Source of the DNA: Phycisphaerae bacterium
GTDB taxonomy: Bacteria > Planctomycetota > Phycisphaerae > UBA1845
DNA length: 57,202 bases
NCBI GenBank assembly: GCA_030429365.1
Contig: JAUIEW010000004.1
Location: forward strand, 1-57,202
Direction: 5' to 3'
Below the pieces are notes generated by a model. That model was given only the letters and a program-made list of their open reading frames with translations, had not been told where the DNA came from and ran no database searches. Of the stretch, positions 21,801 to 30,349 are shown in pieces. Each line of letters starts with the position of its first letter. Positions within the stretch are counted from its first letter, which is position 1. The position numbers were made by a program, and so were the translations under genes.

Positions 21801-21993
21801 CCCGTGCCCCACGCCTGGCGATTTTGACAACGATGGCGATATAGACCTGTCCGACGCGCAGTTCTTCATCGAATGTTTCGGCGAAAACGTGTTCCTTCAA
21901 CCGGCGTGCGAATGTGCGAACTTGAACGCGGCCAGCCCGGTCATCGACATAGCCGACTGGGAAATGTTTACACCACTGCTGACAGGGCCGTAG
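18895..21993 (+). CDS. secreted multidomain protein: endonuclease/exonuclease/phosphatase domain, DCN-x-N-x-IPD-x-C repeats, Ig-like domains, dockerin-like C-terminus
   Basis: Signal peptide MRIKINALFITLICALPATA; VMSYNTQRNF, VMGDFNLVGPS (EEP); 12 DCN repeats; CVVTDGC and CMVSNACG Ig motifs; GDFDNDGDIDLSDAQFFIECF. Confidence 0.85.
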   Translation: MRIKINALFITLICALPATAFDPIAGDYSRDNPLHIRVMSYNTQRNFISDPGSDDTFNRILVAVDPDVIVFQEIETDVAQSTMIARLNAVLPPPSGSWQVQFGLTGGIRNVLASRFPLADTRTDTIPASATRGVTIGRIDLPDSIYADDIYVMGVHLKAFSGSEEDALRQQSADAITNWLADARGVVRPSGNNIVLPNSTPMIVMGDFNLVGPSIQPELTLTNGDIQNEATYGTDVKGDWDNTDMGDLMPADPFTGDTDTWPSTSGNPSSRLDRFIYTDSSTVVANSFVLNTLNMNSAALTGTGLFSNDTTSSNSADHLPIVMDIEIVQDCNENSIPDEVEIAAGTATDCNANMIPDDCEGLDDCNNNGIADLCDIANEQSLDCNNNIVPDECEPPADCNANGIQDICDIAAGTSSDCNDNDVPDLCELMQGAEDCNANDVPDECEPDEDCNNNGTQDICDIANETSIDCDGNSVPDSCELDGTDDVVVLASDFETQFPPTGWSASGLWHGSTDCPRTNSCDPVAWAYFGDDTVCNFATGLTEVGVMSAPQVTIPSGALSATLTYCSAYNGEGGNANASGFDWAYVTVNGAEVDDAGVDGVQNTWEVRTVNLDAYIGQTINLEWRFDSRDGSVNTGLGWQVDNIELIAPTPADRDCNQNGTLDSCEIDAGSADDCNLDGIPDECSPDCNANTIPDVCDAVALLTGQPEDNERCLGGDANFSVTVTEPTASIQWFKGATPLADGGTVSGANTENLTITNVGVSDEGSYHCVVTDGCVVATSDPASLDVVGTPATITGQPEFLIEKCAGEDTSFSVSAAGSEPLHYEWRRNGQPIGAPDAPTLNLNFVTTDDSGDYTCMVSNACGSELSSIGELAVGGGAFTQHPADTCVESGANIVLQASAAGSGFLWAWTKDGLGIANGGQISGATTGTLTISNATAANAGDYIAYAYNTAPLCVNASSPATVSVDGCDPCPTPGDFDNDGDIDLSDAQFFIECFGENVFLQPACECANLNAASPVIDIADWEMFTPLLTGP

Positions 21994-22017
21994 TGTCCGC
22001 TGTGTGAATCTGACACG

Positions 22018-22398
22018 TCAATAGTCGAGCGACACCAGATATTCGCAACCGATGAGGAACCCGTCATCCGTCAGCGTGCGGTGGCGCACCACTGCCGGAA
22101 CAAGCGGACTGTCCGATTCGCTCCAGAACAGGCGCAACCGGATGATCGACCCGACATCGATCGACCGTCGATACAGGAACGCGATTCCGCCGATCGACGC
22201 GTCATGCAATGCGGCTGATTCCTCGCGGCTTGGATCCTTTGGGTCGATGATCGCCAGCGGCCACGTTCGCTTGTGTCGCAAGAATGCTCGACGCCCGGTT
22301 GCCCGGGTCGAGTCGCACCGCCGTTGTGAGATTGCCAGAAATCGCAACAGCACTTCGCGAATCAGCACGTTCGATGAAGGCTTCGTGTCCACGTCCAT
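22018..22398 (-). CDS. PilZ-domain-like protein
   Basis: GRRAFLRHKRTWPLAIIDP...ALHDASIGGIAFLYRRSIDVGSIIRLRL pattern (RxxxR, D/NxSxxG). Confidence 0.65.
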   Translation of the reverse strand: MDVDTKPSSNVLIREVLLRFLAISQRRCDSTRATGRRAFLRHKRTWPLAIIDPKDPSREESAALHDASIGGIAFLYRRSIDVGSIIRLRLFWSESDSPLVPAVVRHRTLTDDGFLIGCEYLVSLDY

Positions 22399-22566
22399 TT
22401 TGCTCCCCTCCCTGCCAAACAAAACTTTACGATCCGAAAAAAGCCTTTGGCAATCGGCGTCATGTCGCAATGGACGGACGTGGAAAGTTATCAGCCGCTC
22501 GCATGGAAAGAGCCGGCGCAACGTGCTAAGGTAGCCGGCAATTCCACGCGAAACGGACGCAACGAT

Positions 22567-23223
22567 ATGGGACTTGCTAAAGAGGGACTGCGGGAGATTC
22601 TGCTTTCAACGCTCGTGCTCGGCGCGGCGATGTGGGGGCTTTGCTATGTGCATTGGGCGCTTGCGATCATCCCTGCCGTCGTCTTGATCTGGGCGTTCTC
22701 GTTCTTTCGCGACCCGAAGCGCATCACCAACGTGGCGGACAACGTGCTCGTTTCGCCAGCCGACGGCACCGTGACCGAAGTCGTCCACCTCGATCACCAC
22801 GAACAGATCGGCGGGTCCGCCATCCGCGTCGGCATCTTCCTGAGCATCTTCAACGTCCACATCAATCGCGCTCCGTGCGCGGGTGTCGTGCGCACGGTCA
22901 GCTATCAGCCGGGAAAGTTTCTCGACGCCCGTCACGAGGATGCCGGCAGACTCAACGAATCCAACACGCTGGTCATCGACCCGGCGTCGCCGATCGCCGG
23001 GCCCGTCGTCGTGCGGCAGGTCTCCGGACTGATCGCCCGCCGCATAATCTGCCATGCCAAGCCTGAAACCGAGCTGGTTTGCGGGGAACGCTTCGGGCTG
23101 ATTAAATTTGGTTCGCGAACCGAGTTGATCGTTCCCGATAAACAGGGGATCACCATCACGACCCAAGTCGGCGACAAGGTGCAAGCCGGCCTGACAGAAA
23201 TGATGACCTGTTCCGGGAAATAG
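22567..23223 (+). CDS. psd: phosphatidylserine decarboxylase (short archaeal/bacterial type)
   Basis: FFRDPKR, VSPADGTVTEV, NVHINRAPCAG, FGSRTELIVP (cleavage-site region). Confidence 0.9.
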   Translation: MGLAKEGLREILLSTLVLGAAMWGLCYVHWALAIIPAVVLIWAFSFFRDPKRITNVADNVLVSPADGTVTEVVHLDHHEQIGGSAIRVGIFLSIFNVHINRAPCAGVVRTVSYQPGKFLDARHEDAGRLNESNTLVIDPASPIAGPVVVRQVSGLIARRIICHAKPETELVCGERFGLIKFGSRTELIVPDKQGITITTQVGDKVQAGLTEMMTCSGK

Positions 23224-23239
23224 AGTTGCGATTTGCCGG

Positions 23240-23265
23240 GTGCCACTGGCTGCTCGCCAGCCAGT
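23240..23265. repeat. palindromic REP-like element, family C copy 1
   Basis: GTGCCACTGGCTGCTCGCCAGCCAGT; CACTGGCTG/CAGCCAGTG 9-bp stem; similar copy at 56082. Confidence 0.6.
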
Positions 23266-23321
23266 GCTCAAAGTAGCGAACCCCGCTAGAAAGCGAACCG
23301 CAAGAGCCACAGGGAGAGATC

Positions 23322-24275
23322 ATGAAAATCGCCGACGAAACCGGCAAACCCGTCACGCATCACCGATCGGTGCGCCGGCTCCGCTCCATCGCCGTTCTTC
23401 CGACCATGCTGACACTCGCCAACATGCTTTGCGGATTTGCAGCCGTCTACCTTTGCATGCTTGGCCTGATCGATGCGTTCACCGGCGTTGGTGCGGCTGC
23501 GAAGACAACCCTGAACCGGCAAATGATTGAGGACCTGCTTCCGACCTATGTGTCGGTTGGTGGTGTACTGATTTTCCTCGGCATGTTTTTCGACGGCATG
23601 GATGGCCGCGTCGCCCGCATGACCACCGGAACGACCAACTTCGGCGGACAACTCGACTCGCTCGCCGACATGATCACCTTCGGCATCGCGCCGGCCATGC
23701 TCGTGATCGTGATGATCCTGACCGGACATCACGAAGGCCTCGAAGGTCCGTTCATCAAACAGCGCATCGCCTGGGTCGCCGGCGCGGTCTATGTCAGTTG
23801 CTGCGGCCTGCGGTTGGCAAGGTTTAACGTCGAACACGCCGAGGGCGACCTCAAGCACACGCGCTTCTATGGCCTGCCCAGCCCAGGCGCCGCCGCCCTC
23901 GTCGCGTCGCTGGTTATCCTTCACGAACACGTCGCCGAGGCCCGCGGCATGGTGCTCGTCAATTCGCTTCCGGTCATCACCGTCATCGCCGGCATGCTCA
24001 TGGTAAGCCGCGTGCAATACGTCCACGTCGGCAACACCTACCTCCGCGGCCGCAAACCATGGGGATACGGCGTGCTCATGGTCCTCATCGCCGGCGTCTT
24101 CATCGCTTACCCATCACCGACCCTGGCCGGCATCGTAGCCATCTACGTCCTGAGCGGACCGATCAACACGCTGTTCAAAAAGAAGAAACAAAAGCACGCT
24201 CCAGAAAGCAAGAAACAAACCACCGAACCAACCGCAGACGCATCAGGCGTGAGCCAATCGAACAGTGCTTCGTAG
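23322..24275 (+). CDS. pssA: CDP-diacylglycerol--serine O-phosphatidyltransferase
   Basis: DGMDGRVARMTTGTTNFGGQLDSLADMITFGIAPA (CDP-alcohol phosphatidyltransferase signature). Confidence 0.93.
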   Translation: MKIADETGKPVTHHRSVRRLRSIAVLPTMLTLANMLCGFAAVYLCMLGLIDAFTGVGAAAKTTLNRQMIEDLLPTYVSVGGVLIFLGMFFDGMDGRVARMTTGTTNFGGQLDSLADMITFGIAPAMLVIVMILTGHHEGLEGPFIKQRIAWVAGAVYVSCCGLRLARFNVEHAEGDLKHTRFYGLPSPGAAALVASLVILHEHVAEARGMVLVNSLPVITVIAGMLMVSRVQYVHVGNTYLRGRKPWGYGVLMVLIAGVFIAYPSPTLAGIVAIYVLSGPINTLFKKKKQKHAPESKKQTTEPTADASGVSQSNSAS

Positions 24276-24338
24276 CGATAGCGGCAAACCGAAGAAAGGG
24301 AGCTTTGGGCACCCATCCGTCGACACCGGGACAGATTC

Positions 24339-24836
24339 GTGATTAGGCGGCTAGGCAAATCTCTTTTGATTGGATCGCTGATATCTATTGTTGCAATTTG
24401 GATTGCAAGCTATTGGAACATACTCTACGCATTGTCTGGGAATCGCCATACACTTCTTTTATCGCGAGGCTGCGTTTCCTGGACTCAGCAATCAGTGCTG
24501 GATGAGTTTGCATTTGGAGTCTATGAGTCCATGGGTTTCAAGCAAACCAAATTGGTCGTTCTGGGATTCAATGATCTGTCAACAGATTGGATGCCTCTTC
24601 CATTCCACCGGAAGTTTGCAGACGGCCAAATTCAATTGCGAATACCACTGTGGCCACTTGCGCTCTTCCTATTCATCGCGGCACTCTGGAATCTTGTGCT
24701 TCGCAGTTACTGGATTCAATGGAGATTCCCGAATTGCTGCAAGAAATGCAGATACAGCTTGGTTGGCAATTCAAGCGGTGTTTGCCCGGAATGTGGAACC
24801 AAGACAGATAGTGAAACACAAGTCAAAGACGATTGA
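24339..24836 (+). CDS. hypothetical membrane protein with C-terminal zinc-ribbon
   Basis: Two TM segments; CCKKCRYSLVGNSSGVCPECGTKT (CxxC...CxxC). Confidence 0.6.
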   Translation: MIRRLGKSLLIGSLISIVAIWIASYWNILYALSGNRHTLLLSRGCVSWTQQSVLDEFAFGVYESMGFKQTKLVVLGFNDLSTDWMPLPFHRKFADGQIQLRIPLWPLALFLFIAALWNLVLRSYWIQWRFPNCCKKCRYSLVGNSSGVCPECGTKTDSETQVKDD

Positions 24837-24877
24837 TTGTAGAAGCGCAAGGAACGGACTTGTCCGGTGAATCCGCG

Positions 24878-26149
24878 TTAAATCGTATCCGCCACGCGTC
24901 TTACATCTGCACCAACCGCTTTTAACTTCTCTTCAATTCGCTCGTAGCCGCGATCGAGGTGGTACATGCGTTGCACGCGCGTTTGCCCCTTCGCCAATAG
25001 ACCTGCAAGAACCAGCGCCGCCGACGCGCGCAGGTCGGAGGCCATCACCGGCGCGCCGACGAGTTTCTTGACGCCTTCAACAATGACGGTCGGGCCTTCC
25101 TTGCGAAGGCGCGTGCCCATGCGGTTGAGTTCCGCGACGTGCAGGAATCGATCGGGGAAAATCTTCTCGGTGATCACGCTGTTACCGTCGGCCAGCGAAA
25201 GCAGCACCATCGTCTGCGCCTGCAAGTCCGTCGGGAAACCGGGGTAAGGCTGCGTCGTAATCTCGGTCGGATCCAACCTTCGCGACGACGACACGTTCAC
25301 ACCCTTGTCGGTTTTTTCGATATTCAAACCAACGCGGCGAAGCGTATCGACAAACGCCACGAGGTGATCGATGCGGCAATCCTTGAGCGTCAGTTCACCA
25401 TTGCTGACCGCAGCCGCAATCATGAACGTGCCGGCTTCGATCCGGTCGGGAATGATCGTGTGCTCTGCACCATGAAGCGAAGCCACGCCCTCGACAACAA
25501 TGCGCGGCGTCCCCTGTCCCTCGATCCGCGCACCGCACTTATTCAAAAAGTCAGCAAGGTCCACGATCTCCGGTTCGCAGGCGGCTGACTCGATGACCGT
25601 TCGCCCTTCGGCGAGGGTGGCGGCCATCAATACGTTGGCCGTTCCGGTGACGGTCGACCCAAACGCACCACCAAGAAACAGCTCGGACCCGCGCAGCTTC
25701 TTCGCTTTCATCACGAAGTCACCGTTGACCAGATCGGTGTCCGCACCCAGCGCTTCGAGTCCTTGAATGTGCAAGCGAACGGGGCGATCGCCAATCGCGC
25801 AACCACCCGGCATCGAAATCTGCGCTTTCCGCCGTTTCGCGAGCAGCGGTCCCAACACGCAGATGCTCGCCCGCATCTTGCTGACGAGTTCGTATTCGGC
25901 GTGGCAGTTCATTTCATCTTCGGCGCGGAGGTGCAGTGCCCCGGACTCGTCGCGTTCGGTTTCCACGCCCAGTCGATTAAGTAACACGCACATCTGTCGA
26001 ACGTCGCGAAGGTCGGGCACGTTGCGAAGAATGGTCTCGCCTTCGCAGAGAATGCAGGCGGCCATGATGGGCAGCGCCGCGTTCTTCGCCCCGCTCACTG
26101 GAATGGTACCCTTGAGACGATTCCCTCCCTGGATAATCAAGCTCTCCAC
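24878..26149 (-). CDS. murA: UDP-N-acetylglucosamine 1-carboxyvinyltransferase
   Basis: MESLIIQGGNRLKGTIPVSGAKNAALPIMAA; GYPGFPTDLQAQ-like PYPGFPTDLQAQ; RASAALVLAGLLA. Confidence 0.96.
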   Translation of the reverse strand: MESLIIQGGNRLKGTIPVSGAKNAALPIMAACILCEGETILRNVPDLRDVRQMCVLLNRLGVETERDESGALHLRAEDEMNCHAEYELVSKMRASICVLGPLLAKRRKAQISMPGGCAIGDRPVRLHIQGLEALGADTDLVNGDFVMKAKKLRGSELFLGGAFGSTVTGTANVLMAATLAEGRTVIESAACEPEIVDLADFLNKCGARIEGQGTPRIVVEGVASLHGAEHTIIPDRIEAGTFMIAAAVSNGELTLKDCRIDHLVAFVDTLRRVGLNIEKTDKGVNVSSSRRLDPTEITTQPYPGFPTDLQAQTMVLLSLADGNSVITEKIFPDRFLHVAELNRMGTRLRKEGPTVIVEGVKKLVGAPVMASDLRASAALVLAGLLAKGQTRVQRMYHLDRGYERIEEKLKAVGADVRRVADTI

Positions 26150-26252
26150 AACAATGACCTCGCGAAATTAAGGGTGAAATGAATAAGACAAAAGGCAACC
26201 GCGCCGCCGGCATCATAACCGATTCGTCAAGTCCGCCCAAGGTCGATAAATG

Positions 26253-26318
26253 CGTAGGGTGGGCCGTGCCCACCAAGTCGTTGGCGCGCAAAAGGCGGTG
26301 GGCACGGCCCACCCTACG
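26253..26318. repeat. REP/BIME-like inverted repeat pair, family A
   Basis: CGTAGGGTGGGCCGTGCCCACC (26253-26274) and perfect inverse GGTGGGCACGGCCCACCCTACG (26297-26318). Confidence 0.85.
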
Positions 26319-26357
26319 ATTCGCCAACCTACGATTCGAATGTCGAATCAAATGCGC

Positions 26358-27263
26358 TTATGTCGATCGATCGAATCGCATCACGCGTTCATGCCCGCCG
26401 ACCGTGTCGCGCCAGACTTGTCCCGGTTCGAACCCGCCCGCAGCCGCAAAGATTTGCTTCACCGCGTCGGCTTGCGATTCGCCGATTTCGATCAGCACCA
26501 CTCCCGAAGGCTTCAACACGCGCGGCGACCCCTCGGCGAACATGCGATAGAACGACAACCCATCCGCACCGTCGTGCAGCGCCATGTGCGGCTCATGATC
26601 CTTGACGTGTCGCGGCAGGTCGGCCATCTCCGCCTCGGCGACATACGGCGGATTCGACACCAACGCATCGAAGCCCCCGTCCGCGACCGCGTTATCCGGC
26701 AATTCCAATCCGCTGCACTCGACGAATTCGATCCGGTCAGCCACCCCGTGCTTTTCAGCATTTCGCCGGGCCAGTTCCAACGCGCCGGCTGACACATCCG
26801 TCGCGACAAACCGCACATCCGGGGCGTTCTTGCACGTCGCCACCGCGATGCATCCGCTACCCGTCCCGATCTCAAGAAAGCGAGGCGACTCGCCGCCGGA
26901 TTTGATCAACTCCAGCAACCGCTCCACCAGCATTTCGGTCTCGGGACGCGGCACCAAGACATCGGGCGACACCTCAAAATCGAGGCTGTAGAACTCTTTG
27001 AAACCCACCAGATAGGCGATTGGAACATGGTCAGCCGCTCGATTGACGAACTCGCGAAAGACGGCCAACTGATCGGGCGGCGGCACGCGATCGAACCGCG
27101 TGTAAAGTTCAAGCCGCGCGCACCCCAGCGCCTTGGCCAGCAAGATCTCCGCCGCCAGCCGCGGTTCGTCGAGACCCTTACGCTCGAAGAACGGTTTCGT
27201 CCATTCAAGCAGACGCTGAATCGTCCACTGTTGATCTGTGGGGGCGGTGCTCATGTTCGCCAA
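26358..27263 (-). CDS. prmC: peptide chain release factor N(5)-glutamine methyltransferase
   Basis: VPRPETEMLVERLL, LEIGTGSGCIAVA, DALVSNPPYV (NPPY). Confidence 0.93.
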   Translation of the reverse strand: MANMSTAPTDQQWTIQRLLEWTKPFFERKGLDEPRLAAEILLAKALGCARLELYTRFDRVPPPDQLAVFREFVNRAADHVPIAYLVGFKEFYSLDFEVSPDVLVPRPETEMLVERLLELIKSGGESPRFLEIGTGSGCIAVATCKNAPDVRFVATDVSAGALELARRNAEKHGVADRIEFVECSGLELPDNAVADGGFDALVSNPPYVAEAEMADLPRHVKDHEPHMALHDGADGLSFYRMFAEGSPRVLKPSGVVLIEIGESQADAVKQIFAAAGGFEPGQVWRDTVGGHERVMRFDRST

Positions 27264-27353
27264 CTATAGGCGCGTGACCGGCCCATCGCCAGAGGCGCAG
27301 GCGATTGCAGTTTTGGATTGGGAATTCGAAGCGATGAGATGAAACGAATACGG

Positions 27354-27734
27354 TCAATACCACATGCCAGCGACGGCATCGGGAATACGCTCGGGCTTGC
27401 CAGCCATCCGCTTGCGATAGTTTTTTTGTGCGCGAGCCCAGCGCGCCGGCCAACGGTCGCGTTCGGCTTGCTGTTTGGATTCGAGCAAATCCAACGTAAA
27501 CGCCAACCGCTTCGCATGATGCGGTTCGACCGCCTCGATGATCGCCCCCACCTTTTGCAACCGCTCAGGGCACTCCTGCTCGCGGGCAGCGACGGCTCGA
27601 TTGACGGCGCCGATGTTCTCCCAGCGCTTGATCGACGCCTCCTCGAACCGCTCATTGTGGCAGCCGGTCAGCCCGAACCCCAGAAGCATTGCGCCCAAGA
27701 CCATCGTCCGTCGAAGAATGGGAGAGTTTCGCAT
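27354..27734 (-). CDS. small lipoprotein, unknown function
   Basis: MRNSPILRRTMVLGAMLLGFGLTGC lipobox within ORF 27354..27824. Confidence 0.55.
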   Translation of the reverse strand: MRNSPILRRTMVLGAMLLGFGLTGCHNERFEEASIKRWENIGAVNRAVAAREQECPERLQKVGAIIEAVEPHHAKRLAFTLDLLESKQQAERDRWPARWARAQKNYRKRMAGKPERIPDAVAGMWY

Positions 27735-27937
27735 CATACCGTCCTTATCGTCCAAACAATCAGGCCCTCGACAGCGGCATCGCCAACCCGTGCAAGGCCC
27801 CCTCCAACCCTTGTTCCAACCCAAGCCGCAACGGTTGCAAGCCGACCCAGAAATGGTATCGTTTGCCGTTGCTCTGACGCCAGTTTCGCCAGAGCTTCCC
27901 GGTTTTTGCCGCCCTCAGGCGGGTATCACCGGACATT

Positions 27938-28012
27938 GGTGGGTGTAGCTCAGTTGGCTAGAGCGCCAGGTTGTGGTCCTGGAGGCCGCGGGTTCGAGCC
28001 CCGTCACTCACC
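27938..28012 (+). tRNA. tRNA-His(GTG)
   Basis: GGTGGGTGTAGCTCAGTTGGCTAGAGCGCCAGGTTGTGGTCCTGGAGGCCGCGGGTTCGAGCCCCGTCACTCACC; anticodon loop TTGTGGT; extra G-1 opposite C73. Confidence 0.95.
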
Positions 28013-28057
28013 CTTCTTTTTGGCCCCCTTCTGTTTCTTTCCTTCGCAATACGCCCG

Positions 28058-28504
28058 CTATTTCATCGATGCCGCAGACGCAATCACCTTCAGCTCAACG
28101 TTGATCGGTGTCGGCAGGCAGTTGATCTCGATGGTCGTCCGCGTCGGATTCGGTTTGCCTTCGCCCGCAAAGTACTCGGCGTAGAGTTTGTTGAACGTCG
28201 CGAAGTCCTGCTTCATGTTCGTCAGAAAAACCTGCACGTCGAGAATGTCATTCCAAGACGCCCCGGCATCTTCCAACACGGTCCGCACGTTTTCAAATAC
28301 CGCAACGGTCTGCACCGCGATGTCATACGACACGACGCGGTCCGCATCATCCATCGTCACACCGGGGATCACTTTCGTCCCGCGCTTTCGCGGACCGATC
28401 CCCGAGAGAAACAGAAGGTCACCCGCGCGCTTGGCATGGGGAAACGCGCCGACGGCTTCCGGCGCTCGCTGGCTGACGATGTCTTGATTGCTCGAATCGC
28501 TCAT
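28058..28504 (-). CDS. RidA family protein, 2-aminomuconate deaminase-like
   Basis: APEAVGAFPHAKRAGDLLFLSGIGPRKRGTKVIPGV...VQVFLTNMKQDFATFNKLYAEYF...NPTRTTIEINCLPTPINVELKVIA. Confidence 0.8.
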   Translation of the reverse strand: MSDSSNQDIVSQRAPEAVGAFPHAKRAGDLLFLSGIGPRKRGTKVIPGVTMDDADRVVSYDIAVQTVAVFENVRTVLEDAGASWNDILDVQVFLTNMKQDFATFNKLYAEYFAGEGKPNPTRTTIEINCLPTPINVELKVIASAASMK

Positions 28505-28528
28505 GCTCGACCATTTCAACAATGATGA

Positions 28529-29992
28529 TTAACTTTGCGATGCATCGGGAACGCGAATGCAGACGTTCTTCGGTTCGGTATAGAACCGCAGCGCTTCGTC
28601 GCCGCCTTCGCGCCCAACGCCGCTTTGTTTCATTCCGCCAAACGGCACCCGCAAGTCGCGCACCATCCAGCAGTTGACCCACACCGTGCCCGATTGGATG
28701 CGTTCAGCCACCCGGTGTGCCCGCGACACATCGCCCGTCCAAACCGAGGCGGCTAACCCGTATGGCACACCGTTGGCATATTCAACCACCTGATCCTCGT
28801 GGTCGAATGGCGTGACCGTCACCACCGGACCAAAGATTTCTTCCTGATTCACGCGACAATCGACGCCCAGTTGGCTAACGACCGTCGGCGCGTAGAAATA
28901 TCCATCCTTGCAGCGTTCGTTTAAACCCTCGGGCCGATCGCCACCGCACAGAATCGAACCGCCTTCTTCGCGCGCGAGGGCGACGTACTGCGTCACCTTG
29001 TCCAACTGCACCTTTGAAACCAACGCGCCTTGATCGGTGTCGCCATCGAGCGGATCGCCAACTTTCAGCGTCTTGGCCCGTTCGACAAACCGCGTCACGA
29101 ACGCGTCGAAGATGCTGCGCTCGACAAACATCCGCGACCCGCAAAGGCAGACTTGACCTTGGTTGGCAAACGACGATCGAACGCTGCCTTCCAATGCCGC
29201 ATCAAGATCGGCATCGGCGAAGATGATGTTGGGATTCTTTCCGCCAAGTTCCAAACCGACCTTCTTGAACATGGGGGCTGCATCGCTGGCGATCCGCGAG
29301 CCCGTGGCTGTCCCGCCGGTAAAGGCGATCGTCGGTGCGTCAGTATGCGTCACCAGCGCCGCGCCGGCTTTTGCGCCGAGACCGTGAACAATGTTGAGCA
29401 CACCCGGGGGCATCCCCGCGTCCGCGCACAGTTCGCCGAGCATGTAAGCCGTCATCGGCGTCACTTCCGACGGTTTGCCGACGACGGTATTGCCGGTCGC
29501 AAGCGCGGGAGCGATCTTCCAGGTGAACAGGTACAGTGGCAGATTCCAGGGCGAGATGATTCCCGCGACGCCGCGCGGTTGACGCAGCGTGTAGTTGAAC
29601 CCGACGCCTTCCATCGGATGCGTTTCGCTGCGCGCGTGCAGGACAGCCGTCGCAAAGAATCGAAGGTTCTTCGCCGCCCGCGGAATATCGAGCGTCCGCG
29701 CGAGTGACAAAGGCTTACCGTTGTCAACGCTTTCCGCCCGAGCCAATGCGTCGAGATTTTTGTCCACAAGGTCGGCCAACCGCATCATGACAGCGCAGCG
29801 ATCCTCTGCTGGCATCGACGACCACGCAGGAAACGCCGCGCGAGCAGCAGATACTGCGGTATCAACATCGCGCCCATCGCTGTCTGCTACCTGCGAGTAC
29901 ACCTTCCCGGTGGCCGGCTCAACGTTGTCGAGGTATTCACCCGAAACCGGCTCGACGGTTTCGCCATTGATATGGTTCAGAATTCGCTGCAT
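28529..29992 (-). CDS. aldehyde dehydrogenase, (2-amino/2-hydroxy)muconic semialdehyde dehydrogenase-like
   Basis: SPWNLPLYLFTWKIAPALATGNTV, GLELGGKNPNIIF, FANQGQVCLC (catalytic Cys), FGGMKQSGVGREGG. Confidence 0.88.
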   Translation of the reverse strand: MQRILNHINGETVEPVSGEYLDNVEPATGKVYSQVADSDGRDVDTAVSAARAAFPAWSSMPAEDRCAVMMRLADLVDKNLDALARAESVDNGKPLSLARTLDIPRAAKNLRFFATAVLHARSETHPMEGVGFNYTLRQPRGVAGIISPWNLPLYLFTWKIAPALATGNTVVGKPSEVTPMTAYMLGELCADAGMPPGVLNIVHGLGAKAGAALVTHTDAPTIAFTGGTATGSRIASDAAPMFKKVGLELGGKNPNIIFADADLDAALEGSVRSSFANQGQVCLCGSRMFVERSIFDAFVTRFVERAKTLKVGDPLDGDTDQGALVSKVQLDKVTQYVALAREEGGSILCGGDRPEGLNERCKDGYFYAPTVVSQLGVDCRVNQEEIFGPVVTVTPFDHEDQVVEYANGVPYGLAASVWTGDVSRAHRVAERIQSGTVWVNCWMVRDLRVPFGGMKQSGVGREGGDEALRFYTEPKNVCIRVPDASQS

Positions 29993-30349
29993 GGCCTATC
30001 GATACACCCTTCAACAATGCCACAGTGTGACACTCAATGTCGCGACACGATCGCGCCGGTGCGCCAGCAAGACCGCGTCCCATTCAAGTGAACTCGGCCA
30101 CAAGTCAACATTATTGGCCAACACCGGACAACACACAAACCCCTCGCCTCCAGGCGCATTCGTCCGCCCAGAATTGCCACGCAAGTCGATTCGGCTGTTA
30201 TCGGCCCCAGATTGTGCCCCATAAACCGCCTTCGACCCCACCCGCGAACGCCGCCACATCGTACCGTTAAGTAGGGGTATGCGCCTGCCGATTCAGACTT
30301 GAGATTCCATGTTTTCGGGCCAACGAAAATCGACGGAGCGTGATCGCCA

